From assembly GCA_963618065.1 (NCBI GenBank), contig CAVERH010000004.1:1-64000 (forward strand): a stretch of DNA of 64,000 nt. Direction: 5' to 3'. Position 1 is the stretch's first letter. Every line of letters begins with the position of its first letter. Shown here one piece after another: positions 16,059 through 24,425 of the stretch. A program made the position numbers and the translations under genes. The notes under the pieces are model-generated. The model did not search any database. It was given only the letters and a program-made list of their open reading frames with translations, and had not been told where the DNA came from. This DNA comes from Suilimivivens sp963618065 (GTDB lineage Bacteria; Bacillota; Clostridia; Lachnospirales; Lachnospiraceae).

Positions 16059-18002
16059 ATGGTAGGCAAATACGATGGCTTAGCTAGAATCATCATTCAA
16101 AATGTAGGGGGAAGAGATAACATCATCTCATTGGAACACTGCATTACACGACTTCGCTTCAGACTGAAGGAGGAAGCAAAGGCAAACACAGACATTTTAA
16201 AGGCAACAGACGGAATTGTGACAGTCATGCAGGCCGGAGGCCAGTATCAGGTTGTCATTGGGAATCATGTGGCAGAGGTGTACGAGGCAGTATGCGAGCA
16301 TGCACATATCAAAACCAGGGATGTGGAAGAAAAAACTTCCGATGGAAAAAAGAGCATCGCCTCTATTTTATTAAATACGTTATCGGGTGTCTTTCAGCCG
16401 TGCCTGTTTGTGCTTTCGGCAGCAGGTATTATCAAGGGACTGTTGGCACTTTGGGCATTCATTGCAACTTATACAGGCGGCGTAGATGTATCGACAAGCG
16501 GTGCTTATCAAATATGGTATGCAATCGGCGACGGATTTTTCTACTATTTTCCAATTGTATTGGGCTATACAGCTGCAAAAAAATTCAAATCCAATGAGTT
16601 TATCGGCATGGCACTCGGTATCGGACTCGTCTATCCGAATATGATAGCGGTGACCGGCGGAGAAGTGCTGGGTTCCGTCCTTGCCGGCACGGCATTTCAG
16701 ATGGATTACTATATTACATTTTTCGGAATTCCTGTGATCATGCCGGCTTCCGGATATACTTCATCCGTCATTCCAATCATTCTTGCGGTGGCATTTGCTG
16801 CATGGATTGAAAAAAAGGTAAAAAAGGTTATTCCGACAGTGGTCAAGGCGTTCCTTACACCGCTGGTTGTATTGGCAATTACAATGCCGGTTACGTATCT
16901 TGTCATCGGACCGATTGCAACGTTGATTTGCAACGCCATTACGTTTGTATTTAACATGATTTATGGTCTTCCGGTTGTTGGCGGTCTTGTCGCAGGCCTG
17001 TTTATAGGTGCTTTTTGGCAGGTATTTGTCATTTTCGGTCTTCACTGGGCCATCATTCCTCTTGCAATTATCAATCTGTCCAGCGTGGGCAGCGACAATA
17101 TCCTTGCACCGTATTTCGCAGTGGGATTCGCACAGGCTATGGCAGTATTGGCAATTATCGTAAAGACAAAAGATAAAAAACTGCGCGACGTTGCGGTTCC
17201 GGCATTTATTTCCGGTATGTTTGGTGTAACAGAACCGTGTATTTACGGTATTACGCTTCCGAAGAAAAAGCCGTTTGTGATTTCTTGTATCGCCGGAGCA
17301 ATCGGAGGTGGAATCATTGGTTTTGCGGGGGTAAGAGCGTATACCATGGGCGGACTCGGCTTGTTCGGACTTCCGTCTTACATTGGAAGCAATGGTCTTT
17401 ATGATTTGGCCTGGGTATGTATCGGCACGTTGGCAGCGATGGCAATTTCCTTTATTCTTACCTTTATTACTTATCAGGACGATGCACCGACCATCAAAAA
17501 AAATGATGATAGAAGCAAGACAGAAAAAAAAATCGGTAAAACAGAGGAAAAGGCAGAGGTTGTTGCATCACCGATGAAAGGGATTGTGAAGGAACTTTCT
17601 GAATGCGGAGATGAGGCTTTCTCAAGCGGAGTCCTTGGAATGGGACTTGCGATAGAACCTTCTGAAGGCAAGGTCTATGCACCTTTTGACGGCGAAATTG
17701 AGACATTTTTTCCGACCGGACATGCGATGGGATTAAAATCGGAAAAAGGAACGGAACTTCTCATTCATATCGGAATTGATTCGGTAAAGCTTGAAGGAGA
17801 GGGATTTTTTCCCAAGAAAAAACAGGGAGATAAAATCAAAAAGGGAGAGCTGTTACTTACCTTTGATATCGAAACAATTAGAAATGCAGGATGCTCTATC
17901 ATGTCTCCTGTTGTGGTTACGAATGCGGATGCCTACGCAGACATTATTCCTGTCGGGAATGGTGAGGTAGACCCGGGAGATGAACTGCTCACTGTAGTGT
18001 AG
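16059..18002 (+). CDS. bglP: Beta-glucoside PTS permease, EIIBCA
   Basis: 647 residues, AAAGGAGG site upstream. Domain order B-C-A: EIIB at 1-85 with phosphorylated Cys28 in LEHCITRLRF; EIIC about 105-465 with some ten membrane segments and GMFGVTEPCIYGITLP; EIIA about 500-647 of the glucose type with His near 570 in LLIHIGIDSVKLEGEGF. Beta-glucosides are imported and phosphorylated at the membrane. Control by RAT site 2, and the next gene, a phospho-beta-glucosidase, supports the substrate class. Confidence 0.95.
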   Translation: MVGKYDGLARIIIQNVGGRDNIISLEHCITRLRFRLKEEAKANTDILKATDGIVTVMQAGGQYQVVIGNHVAEVYEAVCEHAHIKTRDVEEKTSDGKKSIASILLNTLSGVFQPCLFVLSAAGIIKGLLALWAFIATYTGGVDVSTSGAYQIWYAIGDGFFYYFPIVLGYTAAKKFKSNEFIGMALGIGLVYPNMIAVTGGEVLGSVLAGTAFQMDYYITFFGIPVIMPASGYTSSVIPIILAVAFAAWIEKKVKKVIPTVVKAFLTPLVVLAITMPVTYLVIGPIATLICNAITFVFNMIYGLPVVGGLVAGLFIGAFWQVFVIFGLHWAIIPLAIINLSSVGSDNILAPYFAVGFAQAMAVLAIIVKTKDKKLRDVAVPAFISGMFGVTEPCIYGITLPKKKPFVISCIAGAIGGGIIGFAGVRAYTMGGLGLFGLPSYIGSNGLYDLAWVCIGTLAAMAISFILTFITYQDDAPTIKKNDDRSKTEKKIGKTEEKAEVVASPMKGIVKELSECGDEAFSSGVLGMGLAIEPSEGKVYAPFDGEIETFFPTGHAMGLKSEKGTELLIHIGIDSVKLEGEGFFPKKKQGDKIKKGELLLTFDIETIRNAGCSIMSPVVVTNADAYADIIPVGNGEVDPGDELLTVV

Positions 18003-18033
18003 AAAAAATATAATTTTCGCATGAGGAGGATGT

Positions 18034-19473
18034 ATGATGGAGACATTTAAAAAAGATTTTCTATGGGGCGGCGCCACAGCCGCCAACCAATTTGAAGGTG
18101 CGTGGGATGTAGACGGAAAGGGAGCGTCTGTGGCAGATATGTGTACGGGTGCGACGAAGGATTCGCCCAAACGCATCACTCCGGTTCTTTTAGAGAATAC
18201 ACTGTATCCAAGTCACGAGGCTTCTGACTTCTATCATCATTACAAAGAGGATATTGAGCTTCTTGCAGAAATGGGATTTCGCATTTTCAGACTCTCCATT
18301 AACTGGACAAGAATTTTTCCGACCGGTATGGAGCTGCAACCGAACGAAAAGGGTCTGGCATTTTATGATGGAGTATTTGATGAGTGCAAAAAATATGGAA
18401 TAGAGCCGCTTGTTACACTGTCTCATTATGAGCTTCCTTATGCTCTTGTGGAAAAATGTAATGGTTGGGAAGGCAGGGAATGCGTGGATTATTTCATGAA
18501 TTACTGTAAAGTGGTTTTTGATCGTTACAAGGACAAGGTAAAATACTGGCTGACCTTCAACGAGATCAATTCCGGAACACTTCCCTTTGGAAATGTGTTG
18601 TCACTTGGCGTCATAAAAGGGTATGAGGGGCCCATCATGGAAGTGCCGGACAACCCACAAGTGCGTTTTCAGGCATTGCATCATCAGCTTGTCGCATCTG
18701 CGAAAGCAGTAAAGTTAGCGCATGAAAAATACCCACAGTTTCAGATAGGCAATATGATACTTTTTGCAACAGCGTATCCGAGAACCTGCAATCCTAAGGA
18801 TGTCCTTGCCGCACAACAGATGATGCAAATGACAAACTGGTACTGCGCAGATGTGCAGGTGCGTGGCGCATATCCATACTATGCGAAGAGATATTGGAAG
18901 GAACATGACATTGAAATCAAAATGGAAGAGGGAGATGTATCGCTTCTAAAGGAGGGTACCGTAGATTTTATGTCAATCAGTTATTATATGACCAACTGCG
19001 CGTCCGCAGACGAAACAGCCGAAAAGTCTTCCGGTAATGGAATCGGCGGAGCCAGGAATCCGTATCTTCCCACAAGTGATTGGGGATGGCAGATTGACCC
19101 GAAGGGATTGCGCTATACCCTAAATGAAATTTATGCACGCTACCAGATTCCCATCATGGTTGTGGAAAACGGTTTGGGCGCCTTCGATAAAAAGGAAGAG
19201 GATGGCTCTATTAAGGATGACTATCGCATAGAATATTTGAGAGCGCATATTTTGGAAATGAAAGAGGCCGTAAAGGACGGTGTGGACTTGATGGGGTATA
19301 CGCCGTGGGGCTGCATTGATCTGGTAAGTGCATCAACAGGAGAAATGGCCAAAAGATATGGCTTTGTCTACGTAGAAAAATATGACGATGGGACAGGGGA
19401 TTTGTCGCGAAAAAAGAAGAAATCCTTTGATTGGTATCAAAAAGTGATTGTCTCCAATGGGGAGAAATTGTAA
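18034..19473 (+). CDS. bglA: 6-phospho-beta-glucosidase, GH1
   Basis: 479 residues, GAGGAGG site. Typical GH1 start (FKKDFLWGGATAANQFEGAW); acid/base Glu near 177 in TFNEINSG; nucleophile Glu near 378 in VVENGLGAFD. It hydrolyses phosphorylated beta-glucosides delivered by the EIIBCA gene 31 bp upstream and is the last gene of the unit, before a strong terminator. Confidence 0.95.
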   Translation: MMETFKKDFLWGGATAANQFEGAWDVDGKGASVADMCTGATKDSPKRITPVLLENTLYPSHEASDFYHHYKEDIELLAEMGFRIFRLSINWTRIFPTGMELQPNEKGLAFYDGVFDECKKYGIEPLVTLSHYELPYALVEKCNGWEGRECVDYFMNYCKVVFDRYKDKVKYWLTFNEINSGTLPFGNVLSLGVIKGYEGPIMEVPDNPQVRFQALHHQLVASAKAVKLAHEKYPQFQIGNMILFATAYPRTCNPKDVLAAQQMMQMTNWYCADVQVRGAYPYYAKRYWKEHDIEIKMEEGDVSLLKEGTVDFMSISYYMTNCASADETAEKSSGNGIGGARNPYLPTSDWGWQIDPKGLRYTLNEIYARYQIPIMVVENGLGAFDKKEEDGSIKDDYRIEYLRAHILEMKEAVKDGVDLMGYTPWGCIDLVSASTGEMAKRYGFVYVEKYDDGTGDLSRKKKKSFDWYQKVIVSNGEKL

Positions 19474-19512
19474 AGGATGCCATGCCGCTGTCATCGCAAA
19501 AAGGTATTAAAA

Positions 19513-19556
19513 ATAAGGCGATACTTTCCTTTTGCAGAGGAAGTATCGCCTTATTT
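19513..19556 (+). terminator. Terminator of the beta-glucoside operon
   Basis: ATAAGGCGATACTT(T)CCT pairs with AGGAAGTATCGCCTTAT, 17 bp with one bulged T and loop TTTGCAG. Usable from both sides, so it could also end the minus-strand gene at 19583-19780. Confidence 0.85.
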
Positions 19557-19582
19557 GATGGTCTTGTAAACAGATATGAAGT

Positions 19583-19780
19583 TTACTTAATATCGAGCTC
19601 AATGGGGGCGTCAATGTCATCAGAGACATACCTGCCATTCTTCTTTCGCTGTTTCACACATTCGGTTAATAGATATTCAATCTGCCCATTTACGGAACGA
19701 AAATCGTCTTCGGCCCACGCGGCTATGGCATCGTAAAGGGCAGCGGATAAACGTAAGGGGACCTGCTTCTTTTCTGCCAT
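19583..19780 (-). CDS. Arc-like ribbon-helix-helix protein
   Basis: 65 residues: MAEKKQVPLRLSAALYDAIA then WAEDDFRSVNGQIEYLLTEC, a beta strand plus two helices as in Arc/MetJ DNA-binding proteins, and a charged tail. Its ATG overlaps the stop of the slipin remnant (TAATG), so it was probably the second gene of a slipin operon. The upstream slipin 5' part and its promoter are gone, so expression is doubtful although the frame is intact. Confidence 0.7.
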   Translation of the reverse strand: MAEKKQVPLRLSAALYDAIAAWAEDDFRSVNGQIEYLLTECVKQRKKNGRYVSDDIDAPIELDIK

Positions 19781-19974
19781 TAATACAGGCTTCCGGAATT
19801 GACAACAGGCTGTGCATCATGGTTGCCGCAAAGTACCACGAGCAGATTGGAAACCATGGCAGCCTTCCGTTCTTCATCCAGGTTCACTACCTGGGTTTCA
19901 TTAAGGCGTTCCAGAGCCATTTCGACCATCCCGACTGCACCATCTACAATCATTTTACGGGCATCGATAATTGC
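19780..19974 (-). pseudogene. Slipin/SPFH protein, C-terminal fragment
   Basis: About 64 codons from the junction to the stop: AIIDARKMIVDGAVGMVEMA then LERLNETQVVNLDEERKAAM and VVLCGNHDAQPVVNSGSLY, the well-conserved slipin end. Sequence upstream (19975-20043 read on the minus strand) is not slipin but the reverse of a different gene. The SPFH domain, membrane anchor and start are missing. Confidence 0.7.
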
Positions 19975-20125
19975 CGATGTCAATGCCGAGGAAAGCATTC
20001 TGACCGATGGAAAGATCGATCCTTCGAAGCTAAAGCCGATCACCTATGATCCGGTGAACAACACCTATATCGGACTTGGCAGCAAGGTAGGACATGCATT
20101 TAAGGATGGATTACAGTTAAAGTAA
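19973..20125 (+). pseudogene. Flavin reductase-like protein, C-terminal fragment
   Basis: Plus-strand frame ADVNAEESILTDGKIDPSKL then KPITYDPVNNTYIGLGSKVG and HAFKDGLQLK, stop at 20125. This is the usual C-terminal end of clostridial flavin reductase (DIM6/NTAB-type) proteins. The homology begins at 19973, within two bases of where the oppositely oriented slipin homology stops, so the 5' parts of two divergent genes seem to have been deleted together. No start codon with a ribosome site remains. Confidence 0.6.
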
Positions 20126-20143
20126 TCGGCAAAAACATTAAAG

Positions 20144-20158
20144 TGATAATCATTCTCA
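20144..20158 (+). promoter_or_regulatory. Near-consensus Fur box
   Basis: TGATAATCATTCTCA matches the 7-1-7 Fur box TGATAAT-N-ATTATCA at all arm positions except one. It lies after the flavin reductase remnant and 189 bases before enolase, with no clear promoter beside it. Confidence 0.45.
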
Positions 20159-20188
20159 AAAACAGATATTGATTTACCATGCAAAGTA

Positions 20189-20235
20189 TGATAATTTATT
20201 CGTAGTTAGATGTGACTAACTAATGAATAAATCAT
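20189..20235 (+). other. AT-rich hairpin
   Basis: TTTATTCGTAGTTAG pairs with CTAACTAATGAATAAA around loop ATGTGA, with two internal mismatches. Could be a terminator for the remnant upstream or a protein site. Confidence 0.45.
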
Positions 20236-20276
20236 GTGAAACCCTTTCGGTGCTATAAGTACTTTATGGTAACGAG

Positions 20277-20309
20277 GATGTCCTGCAAGACGCACACTTG
20301 CAGGACATC
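20277..20309 (+). other. Perfect 13-bp hairpin in the enolase leader
   Basis: GATGTCCTGCAAG pairs exactly with CTTGCAGGACATC around loop ACGCACA. No T run follows (TATATAGGG), so it is not a plain terminator; it ends 37 bases before the enolase ATG. Confidence 0.6.
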
Positions 20310-20346
20310 TATATAGGGAAGTTTATCGTAAAGGAGATGCAGGTAA

Positions 20347-21642
20347 ATGAACTATTTAGAGATTGAAAAAGTAATTGGAAGAGAGATTCTTGACTCAAGA
20401 GGAAATCCTACTGTAGAGGCAGAGGTTACCTTAGTAGACGGAACATGCGCAAGAGGTACCGCACCGAGTGGAGCATCTACCGGTGAATTCGAAGCTTTGG
20501 AATTAAGAGACGGCGATAAGAGCAGATATTTAGGAAAGGGTGTAACAAAGGCAGTTGAGAACATCAACACCGTGATTGCCAACACCATTACCGGTATGGA
20601 TGCCAGCGATATTTATGCAATTGATCAGGCCATGATCAAAGCAGATGGTACAAAGGACAAATCCAATTTGGGAGCCAATGCGATCCTTGCAGTTTCCATT
20701 GCAGCAGCAAGAGCAGCATCCCAGGCACTGGATATTCCTCTCTACCGTTTCCTCGGTGGTATTTCCGGAAATCGTCTTCCGGTTCCGATGATGAATATTT
20801 TAAATGGCGGCGCTCATGCAGCCAACACCGTAGATGTTCAGGAATTTATGATTATGCCGGTCGGCGCTCCGAGCTTCAAAGAAGCGCTCCGCTGGTGTGC
20901 AGAAGTGTTCCATGCACTTGCTGCATTATTAAAGTCCAAAGGACTTGCAACATCCGTAGGTGATGAAGGTGGTTTCGCACCGAACCTTGCAAGTGATGAA
21001 GAAGCAATCCAGTATATTCTGGAGGCCGTAAAGAATGCCGGATATGAACCGGGCAAGGATTTCATGATTGCCATGGATGCCGCTTCCAGTGAGTGGAAGG
21101 GATCCGTAAAGGGAGAATACATTCTTCCCAAGGCTGGAACGAAATTTACTTCCGAAGGTCTGATCGAGCATTGGAAACAGCTCGTTGATAAATACCCGAT
21201 TATCTCTATTGAAGATGCGTTGGATGAAGAGGACTGGGAAGGCTGGCAGAAGCTTACCAGAGAGCTTGGACATAAGGTACAGCTTGTCGGAGATGACCTC
21301 TTTGTTACGAATACTGAACGTCTGTCCAAGGGTATTGAGCTTGGCTGCGGTAACAGTATTCTGATTAAGTTAAATCAGATCGGTTCCGTATCTGAAACAC
21401 TTGAAGCAATCAAGATGGCTCACAAAGCAGGCTACACCGCAATTGCATCCCATCGTTCCGGTGAAACCGCAGATACGACCATTGCAGACCTTGCCGTTGC
21501 ATTGAATACCTGCCAGATCAAGACCGGTGCACCGAGCCGTTCCGAAAGAGTTGCAAAGTACAACCAGTTACTCCGTATTGAAGAAGAGCTTGGCGACAGC
21601 GCTGTATATCCGGGAATCGGAGCCTTCAATATTAAGAAGTAA
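20347..21642 (+). CDS. eno: Enolase
   Basis: 431 residues, AAAGGAG site. Full-length enolase: REILDSRGNPTVEAEV at the start, GASTGEFEALELRD loop, the metal ligands and catalytic residues in SVGDEGGFAPNL, SIEDALDEEDW, VGDDLFVTN and the SHRSGETADTTIAD loop. Converts 2-phosphoglycerate to phosphoenolpyruvate, which also feeds the PTS. It stands alone here, away from other glycolytic genes. Confidence 0.98.
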   Translation: MNYLEIEKVIGREILDSRGNPTVEAEVTLVDGTCARGTAPSGASTGEFEALELRDGDKSRYLGKGVTKAVENINTVIANTITGMDASDIYAIDQAMIKADGTKDKSNLGANAILAVSIAAARAASQALDIPLYRFLGGISGNRLPVPMMNILNGGAHAANTVDVQEFMIMPVGAPSFKEALRWCAEVFHALAALLKSKGLATSVGDEGGFAPNLASDEEAIQYILEAVKNAGYEPGKDFMIAMDAASSEWKGSVKGEYILPKAGTKFTSEGLIEHWKQLVDKYPIISIEDALDEEDWEGWQKLTRELGHKVQLVGDDLFVTNTERLSKGIELGCGNSILIKLNQIGSVSETLEAIKMAHKAGYTAIASHRSGETADTTIADLAVALNTCQIKTGAPSRSERVAKYNQLLRIEEELGDSAVYPGIGAFNIKK

Positions 21643-21659
21643 TTATCATTAGTTTTTTC

Positions 21660-21719
21660 AACTATTCAGTTTAGATGCAAGCATCCGCAGAAAGCAAATT
21701 TGCATGGCTCTGAATAGTT
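21660..21719 (+). repeat. Short copy of the dispersed inverted-repeat element
   Basis: Outer arms AACTATTCAG (21660-21669) and CTGAATAGTT (21710-21719), inner arms ATGCAA (21675-21680) and TTTGCAT (21699-21705). The same nested design occurs in the full copy at 28782-28914. Confidence 0.6.
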
Positions 21720-21739
21720 TCCACTTATTTATTCAAAAG

Positions 21740-21775
21740 CAGGGGTGTCTGTCCAGACAGGCATCCTTGTTTTTA
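21740..21775 (+). terminator. Terminator of enolase
   Basis: CAGGGGTGTCTGT pairs with ACAGGCATCCTTG (13 bp, three G-U pairs) around CCAG, followed by TTTTT. Confidence 0.75.
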
Positions 21776-21829
21776 TGCAAAAAGAGAGGTAAAATGATTT
21801 GGACTGGAAGAATGAAGGAGGAGATTTTC

Positions 21830-22378
21830 ATGCTTTATATTATGCGGCACGGCAGGACCGATTGGAACGATGCCTGTAAATTGCAGGGACGAATGGATAT
21901 TCCGCTAAACGAAGCAGGACGCCATATGGCACAGGAAGCAGCACAGCGTTATTGGGACATTCCGTTTGACGTCTGTTTCTGTTCCCCACTGGTTCGGGCA
22001 CGCGAGACCGCAGAGCTTTTTCTAAAAGGAAGAGACCTTCCCATTCTTTTGGATGACCGTCTTGAGGAAATGAGCTTCGGCATATGCGAAGGAAGTGAAA
22101 ATATTTTTGAAAATCCGGACAGTCCGGTGTATACTCTGTTTAAAGATCCACCGCACTATGTGGCGCCCGAAGGAGCAGAGAGCTTTGAGGAGCTGTTTGC
22201 AAGGACGGGTTCCTTTTTAAAGGAAGTCGTGGAACCGGCATTGCAGGAGGGAAAGGATGTCCTGATTGTCGGGCATGGTGCGATGAATTCAAGTATCGTC
22301 TGCCAGATCCGGAATCTCCCACTCGAAGAGTTCTGGAGCGCAGGGATTGAAAAGTGCAAGTTGATGAAACTGATCTAA
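21830..22378 (+). CDS. Histidine phosphatase superfamily protein (phosphoglycerate-mutase-like)
   Basis: 182 residues from ATG 21830, seven bases after AAGGAGGAG; the frame upstream is open but holds the enolase terminator. MLYIMRHGRTDWN carries the catalytic RHG, SPLVRARETAELF the second Arg, EEMSFGICEGSE the acid, and VGHGAMNSSIV the second catalytic His. Substrate is not clear: cobalamin or sugar phosphatases and mutases share this pattern. Followed by gene remnants rather than a metabolic operon. Confidence 0.85.
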   Translation: MLYIMRHGRTDWNDACKLQGRMDIPLNEAGRHMAQEAAQRYWDIPFDVCFCSPLVRARETAELFLKGRDLPILLDDRLEEMSFGICEGSENIFENPDSPVYTLFKDPPHYVAPEGAESFEELFARTGSFLKEVVEPALQEGKDVLIVGHGAMNSSIVCQIRNLPLEEFWSAGIEKCKLMKLI

Positions 22379-22471
22379 CGATCTGGAGAAGATGCGAACG
22401 ATGCAGAAGAAAGAAAAGATCGTTACTGAAATGAAGTAGGAGTGAACAGTAACGAAAGAGGAGAACAGAAC

Positions 22472-22692
22472 ATGAATGCAGGAATTCCAAGAGCACGAAG
22501 GATATGGAATTAAAATCCTTAAAGAAAAAGTATAAGAGTAAAGGTTTTGCGGCAGGCTGTTCCCGTGAGGTGATCGAACGCGGTGCAGATCAGCTTGGCT
22601 GGGAACTGGATGAACTTCTTACAAAGACCCTACAGGCGATGGCTGCAACCGAAGATGAAATTCAGGGTGAGATGGAGCAGAATGCCGAATAG
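22472..22692 (+). pseudogene. HD-domain hydrolase with internal deletion
   Basis: AGAGGAGAACAGAAC leads to ATG 22472, MNAGIPRARRIWN, then a stop. The first residues (MNAGIP...) fit the start of clostridial HDIG-type hydrolases. A second frame from ATG 22504 gives 62 residues, MELKSLKKKYKSKGFAAGCS then REVIERGADQLGWELDELL, which resembles the end of the same family. The ATG at 22504 has no properly spaced ribosome site. The HD metal-binding middle (about 120 residues) is absent and the two parts are out of frame. The alternative is a genuine 62-residue small protein. Confidence 0.5.
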
Positions 22693-22721
22693 GAACGAAG
22701 ACAAATCAAAGGAGAGCCGTT

Positions 22722-23210
22722 ATGGCGACAGAGAACGAAAGAAAAGTGATCTGCCCCAACTGTGGGGGTGAATTTCAGGAACAGAGTGCCAGGTGTCCGT
22801 ACTGCGGCACGATGTATTATCCCGGTGCAGAGGAGGAGTACTTAGAGAAACTGGAGCATGTCCGCACGGATCTGGAGGATCTGGGGGCAGTACCGGAACA
22901 GGAAACGGTGAAGGCCATTAAGAAGCGGGCCGGATGGGTGATGAAGCTTGTCGTGGCAGTGCTGATTGTAGTTCTTCTTGGAGCGGGCTTTCAGGCGTGG
23001 AGAAACCGGGAAGAGTCTTATGATGCGAAGGCACAATACCTTTGGAGACAGGAAAATTATCCGAAGATGGAAGAACTGTTTGAGAACGAACGGTATGCAG
23101 AGCTGTATACCTTCATCGAACAGGAGACCGCAAGTGGAATCTATCTGCCCGCATTGCGGAAAACCGAACGAGCATGCGCAGCAGCATGTGAAGGATATGG
23201 AAGCTTATAA
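22722..23210 (+). CDS. Zinc-ribbon membrane protein, 3' end fused out of frame
   Basis: 162 residues from ATG 22722. N-terminal zinc ribbon CPNCGGEFQEQSARCPYCG, acidic linker, one membrane segment at about 84-103 (VMKLVVAVLIVVLLGAGF), then a helical external part ending FIEQETASG. The last 19 or so residues (IYLPALRKTERACAAACEGY) are the out-of-frame reading of the following gene's zinc ribbon, so the true C-terminus has been lost. Such ribbon-plus-membrane proteins are common in Clostridia; their role is unknown. Confidence 0.6.
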   Translation: MATENERKVICPNCGGEFQEQSARCPYCGTMYYPGAEEEYLEKLEHVRTDLEDLGAVPEQETVKAIKKRAGWVMKLVVAVLIVVLLGAGFQAWRNREESYDAKAQYLWRQENYPKMEELFENERYAELYTFIEQETASGIYLPALRKTERACAAACEGYGSL

Positions 23211-23856
23211 AGACCGGTTCGATACGACACAGGGCGATGTTTATAAGGTAACGAAGAATTATAGCGAGATTACGGCACATGCGGTCATCATTACAGTACT
23301 GGTGGTGCTTTGCCTTGTGGCTTTGTTTATGACAAGGAGTGCCTATTCAATTAAGAGAAATGTCCATGATCTGCAGGCGAAGAGGTATCATAAGGAATAT
23401 ACTGCGAAGATGGATCAATACCTTGATGAAGAGGATTATCTTGGATTTCATGCCTTCTGTGAAGCCCGGGATATCCGTGTTTATACTGAAGGGTATGAAA
23501 GCTATGCGGTTATTATGAGAGCGGCAGATCACTATGCCTATATCTATGAAAATCTGTTTGGAATGCTGGAAGCCGAAGCTGAAACGCTGAAGGACGGCCG
23601 CATCGAGTCCCTTACGACCTATTGTGATAGCTTTGCGAAAGCGAGAGAAAATATGGATTCCTATCCGATTGATGAAGCGTACACCGAACAGGTGCTTCTC
23701 CGGATGGAAGAGGATGTGGAAGCGCTTCTTCAGGCTTATCTGGGACTTACGAAGGAAGAAGCAGAAGGCTTTTCGAATTTAAGTAAGGCACAGAGAATGG
23801 TTTTGGTGGAACAGAAGTATGAGGAGATGGGATATGGCGCAAAGATTACAGAATAA
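23140..23856 (+). pseudogene. Second zinc-ribbon membrane protein, 5' truncated
   Basis: About 238 codons. The recognisable protein starts at SICPHCGKPNEHAQQ (23140), half a zinc ribbon without its own start codon; the frame upstream is the shadow of the previous gene. Then a membrane segment (AHAVIITVLVVLCLVALFM) and a long helical, Tyr- and Glu-rich external domain. Looks like a paralog of the gene before it, joined to it by a deletion that removed the first gene's end and this gene's start. The end overlaps the next gene by 23 bp. Confidence 0.55.
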
Positions 23857-24280
23857 ACAGCGGATTGGACGGCAGCAGGGAATTCTTCTTATTATGAAGG
23901 GTGTGATTGGTGCGCTTTGTATTGTATTGTTTGCTTCGGTAGGGGTGATGATTGAGAATTTACACGATGCCTTTTCCAACCGGATTTCGGAGAATGCCTT
24001 AAGGAGCCGTGTGGAGTATGGGAACTATGCCCTTTTGGTCGATCACTATCACCAGAATGTGGCAGCAGGAGCAGCCGGAAATGAGACCGAGAAGGAATAT
24101 TACGGAGTGGCGAAGTATTATGAGGCAGCGCGCTTCTATAAGGCATTTTCCACGGCAGGAGATACAGAGCGGGCCGCACGGGAGAAGCAGAAGATGAATG
24201 CTGCTTATGAAGAAATGGGCGGCTGGCAGATTGCCAAGGAAGCCATTGATGCGGAACTGGGGATAGACGAATCCCCATAG
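23834..24280 (+). CDS. Small single-pass membrane protein
   Basis: 148 residues from ATG 23834, preceded by GAGGAGATGGG within the end of the upstream frame. Basic N-terminus (MAQRLQNKQRIGRQQG), one membrane segment (about 19-41, IMKGVIGALCIVLFASVGVM), then an acidic helical domain with Tyr/Ala repeats reminiscent of TPR-like helices (YYGVAKYYEAARFYKAF). Probably belongs with the zinc-ribbon genes before it. Not recognised further. Confidence 0.65.
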   Translation: MAQRLQNKQRIGRQQGILLIMKGVIGALCIVLFASVGVMIENLHDAFSNRISENALRSRVEYGNYALLVDHYHQNVAAGAAGNETEKEYYGVAKYYEAARFYKAFSTAGDTERAAREKQKMNAAYEEMGGWQIAKEAIDAELGIDESP

Positions 24281-24298
24281 AAGGATGCAAGAAAAGAT

Positions 24299-24327
24299 TT
24301 GCCATATCCGGTATTGTGTATTATACT
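24299..24327 (+). promoter_or_regulatory. Promoter of the zinc-ribbon DUF4870-like gene
   Basis: TTGCCA, 17-base spacer, TATACT, about 100 bases before the start at 24426. Confidence 0.55.
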
Positions 24328-24425
24328 GTATCTATTCGGGGCGATACAAGTTCCATTCTATCGGTTCTGAATTGGCAGATCATGCTATATAGTAGTTAAG
24401 GAAAAGGATGAGGAGGGAATAACAA

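Noticed and set aside
20838..21329. 163-residue minus-strand frame in enolase
   Set aside because: Antisense of a highly conserved gene; Ser-rich noise typical of such shadows.
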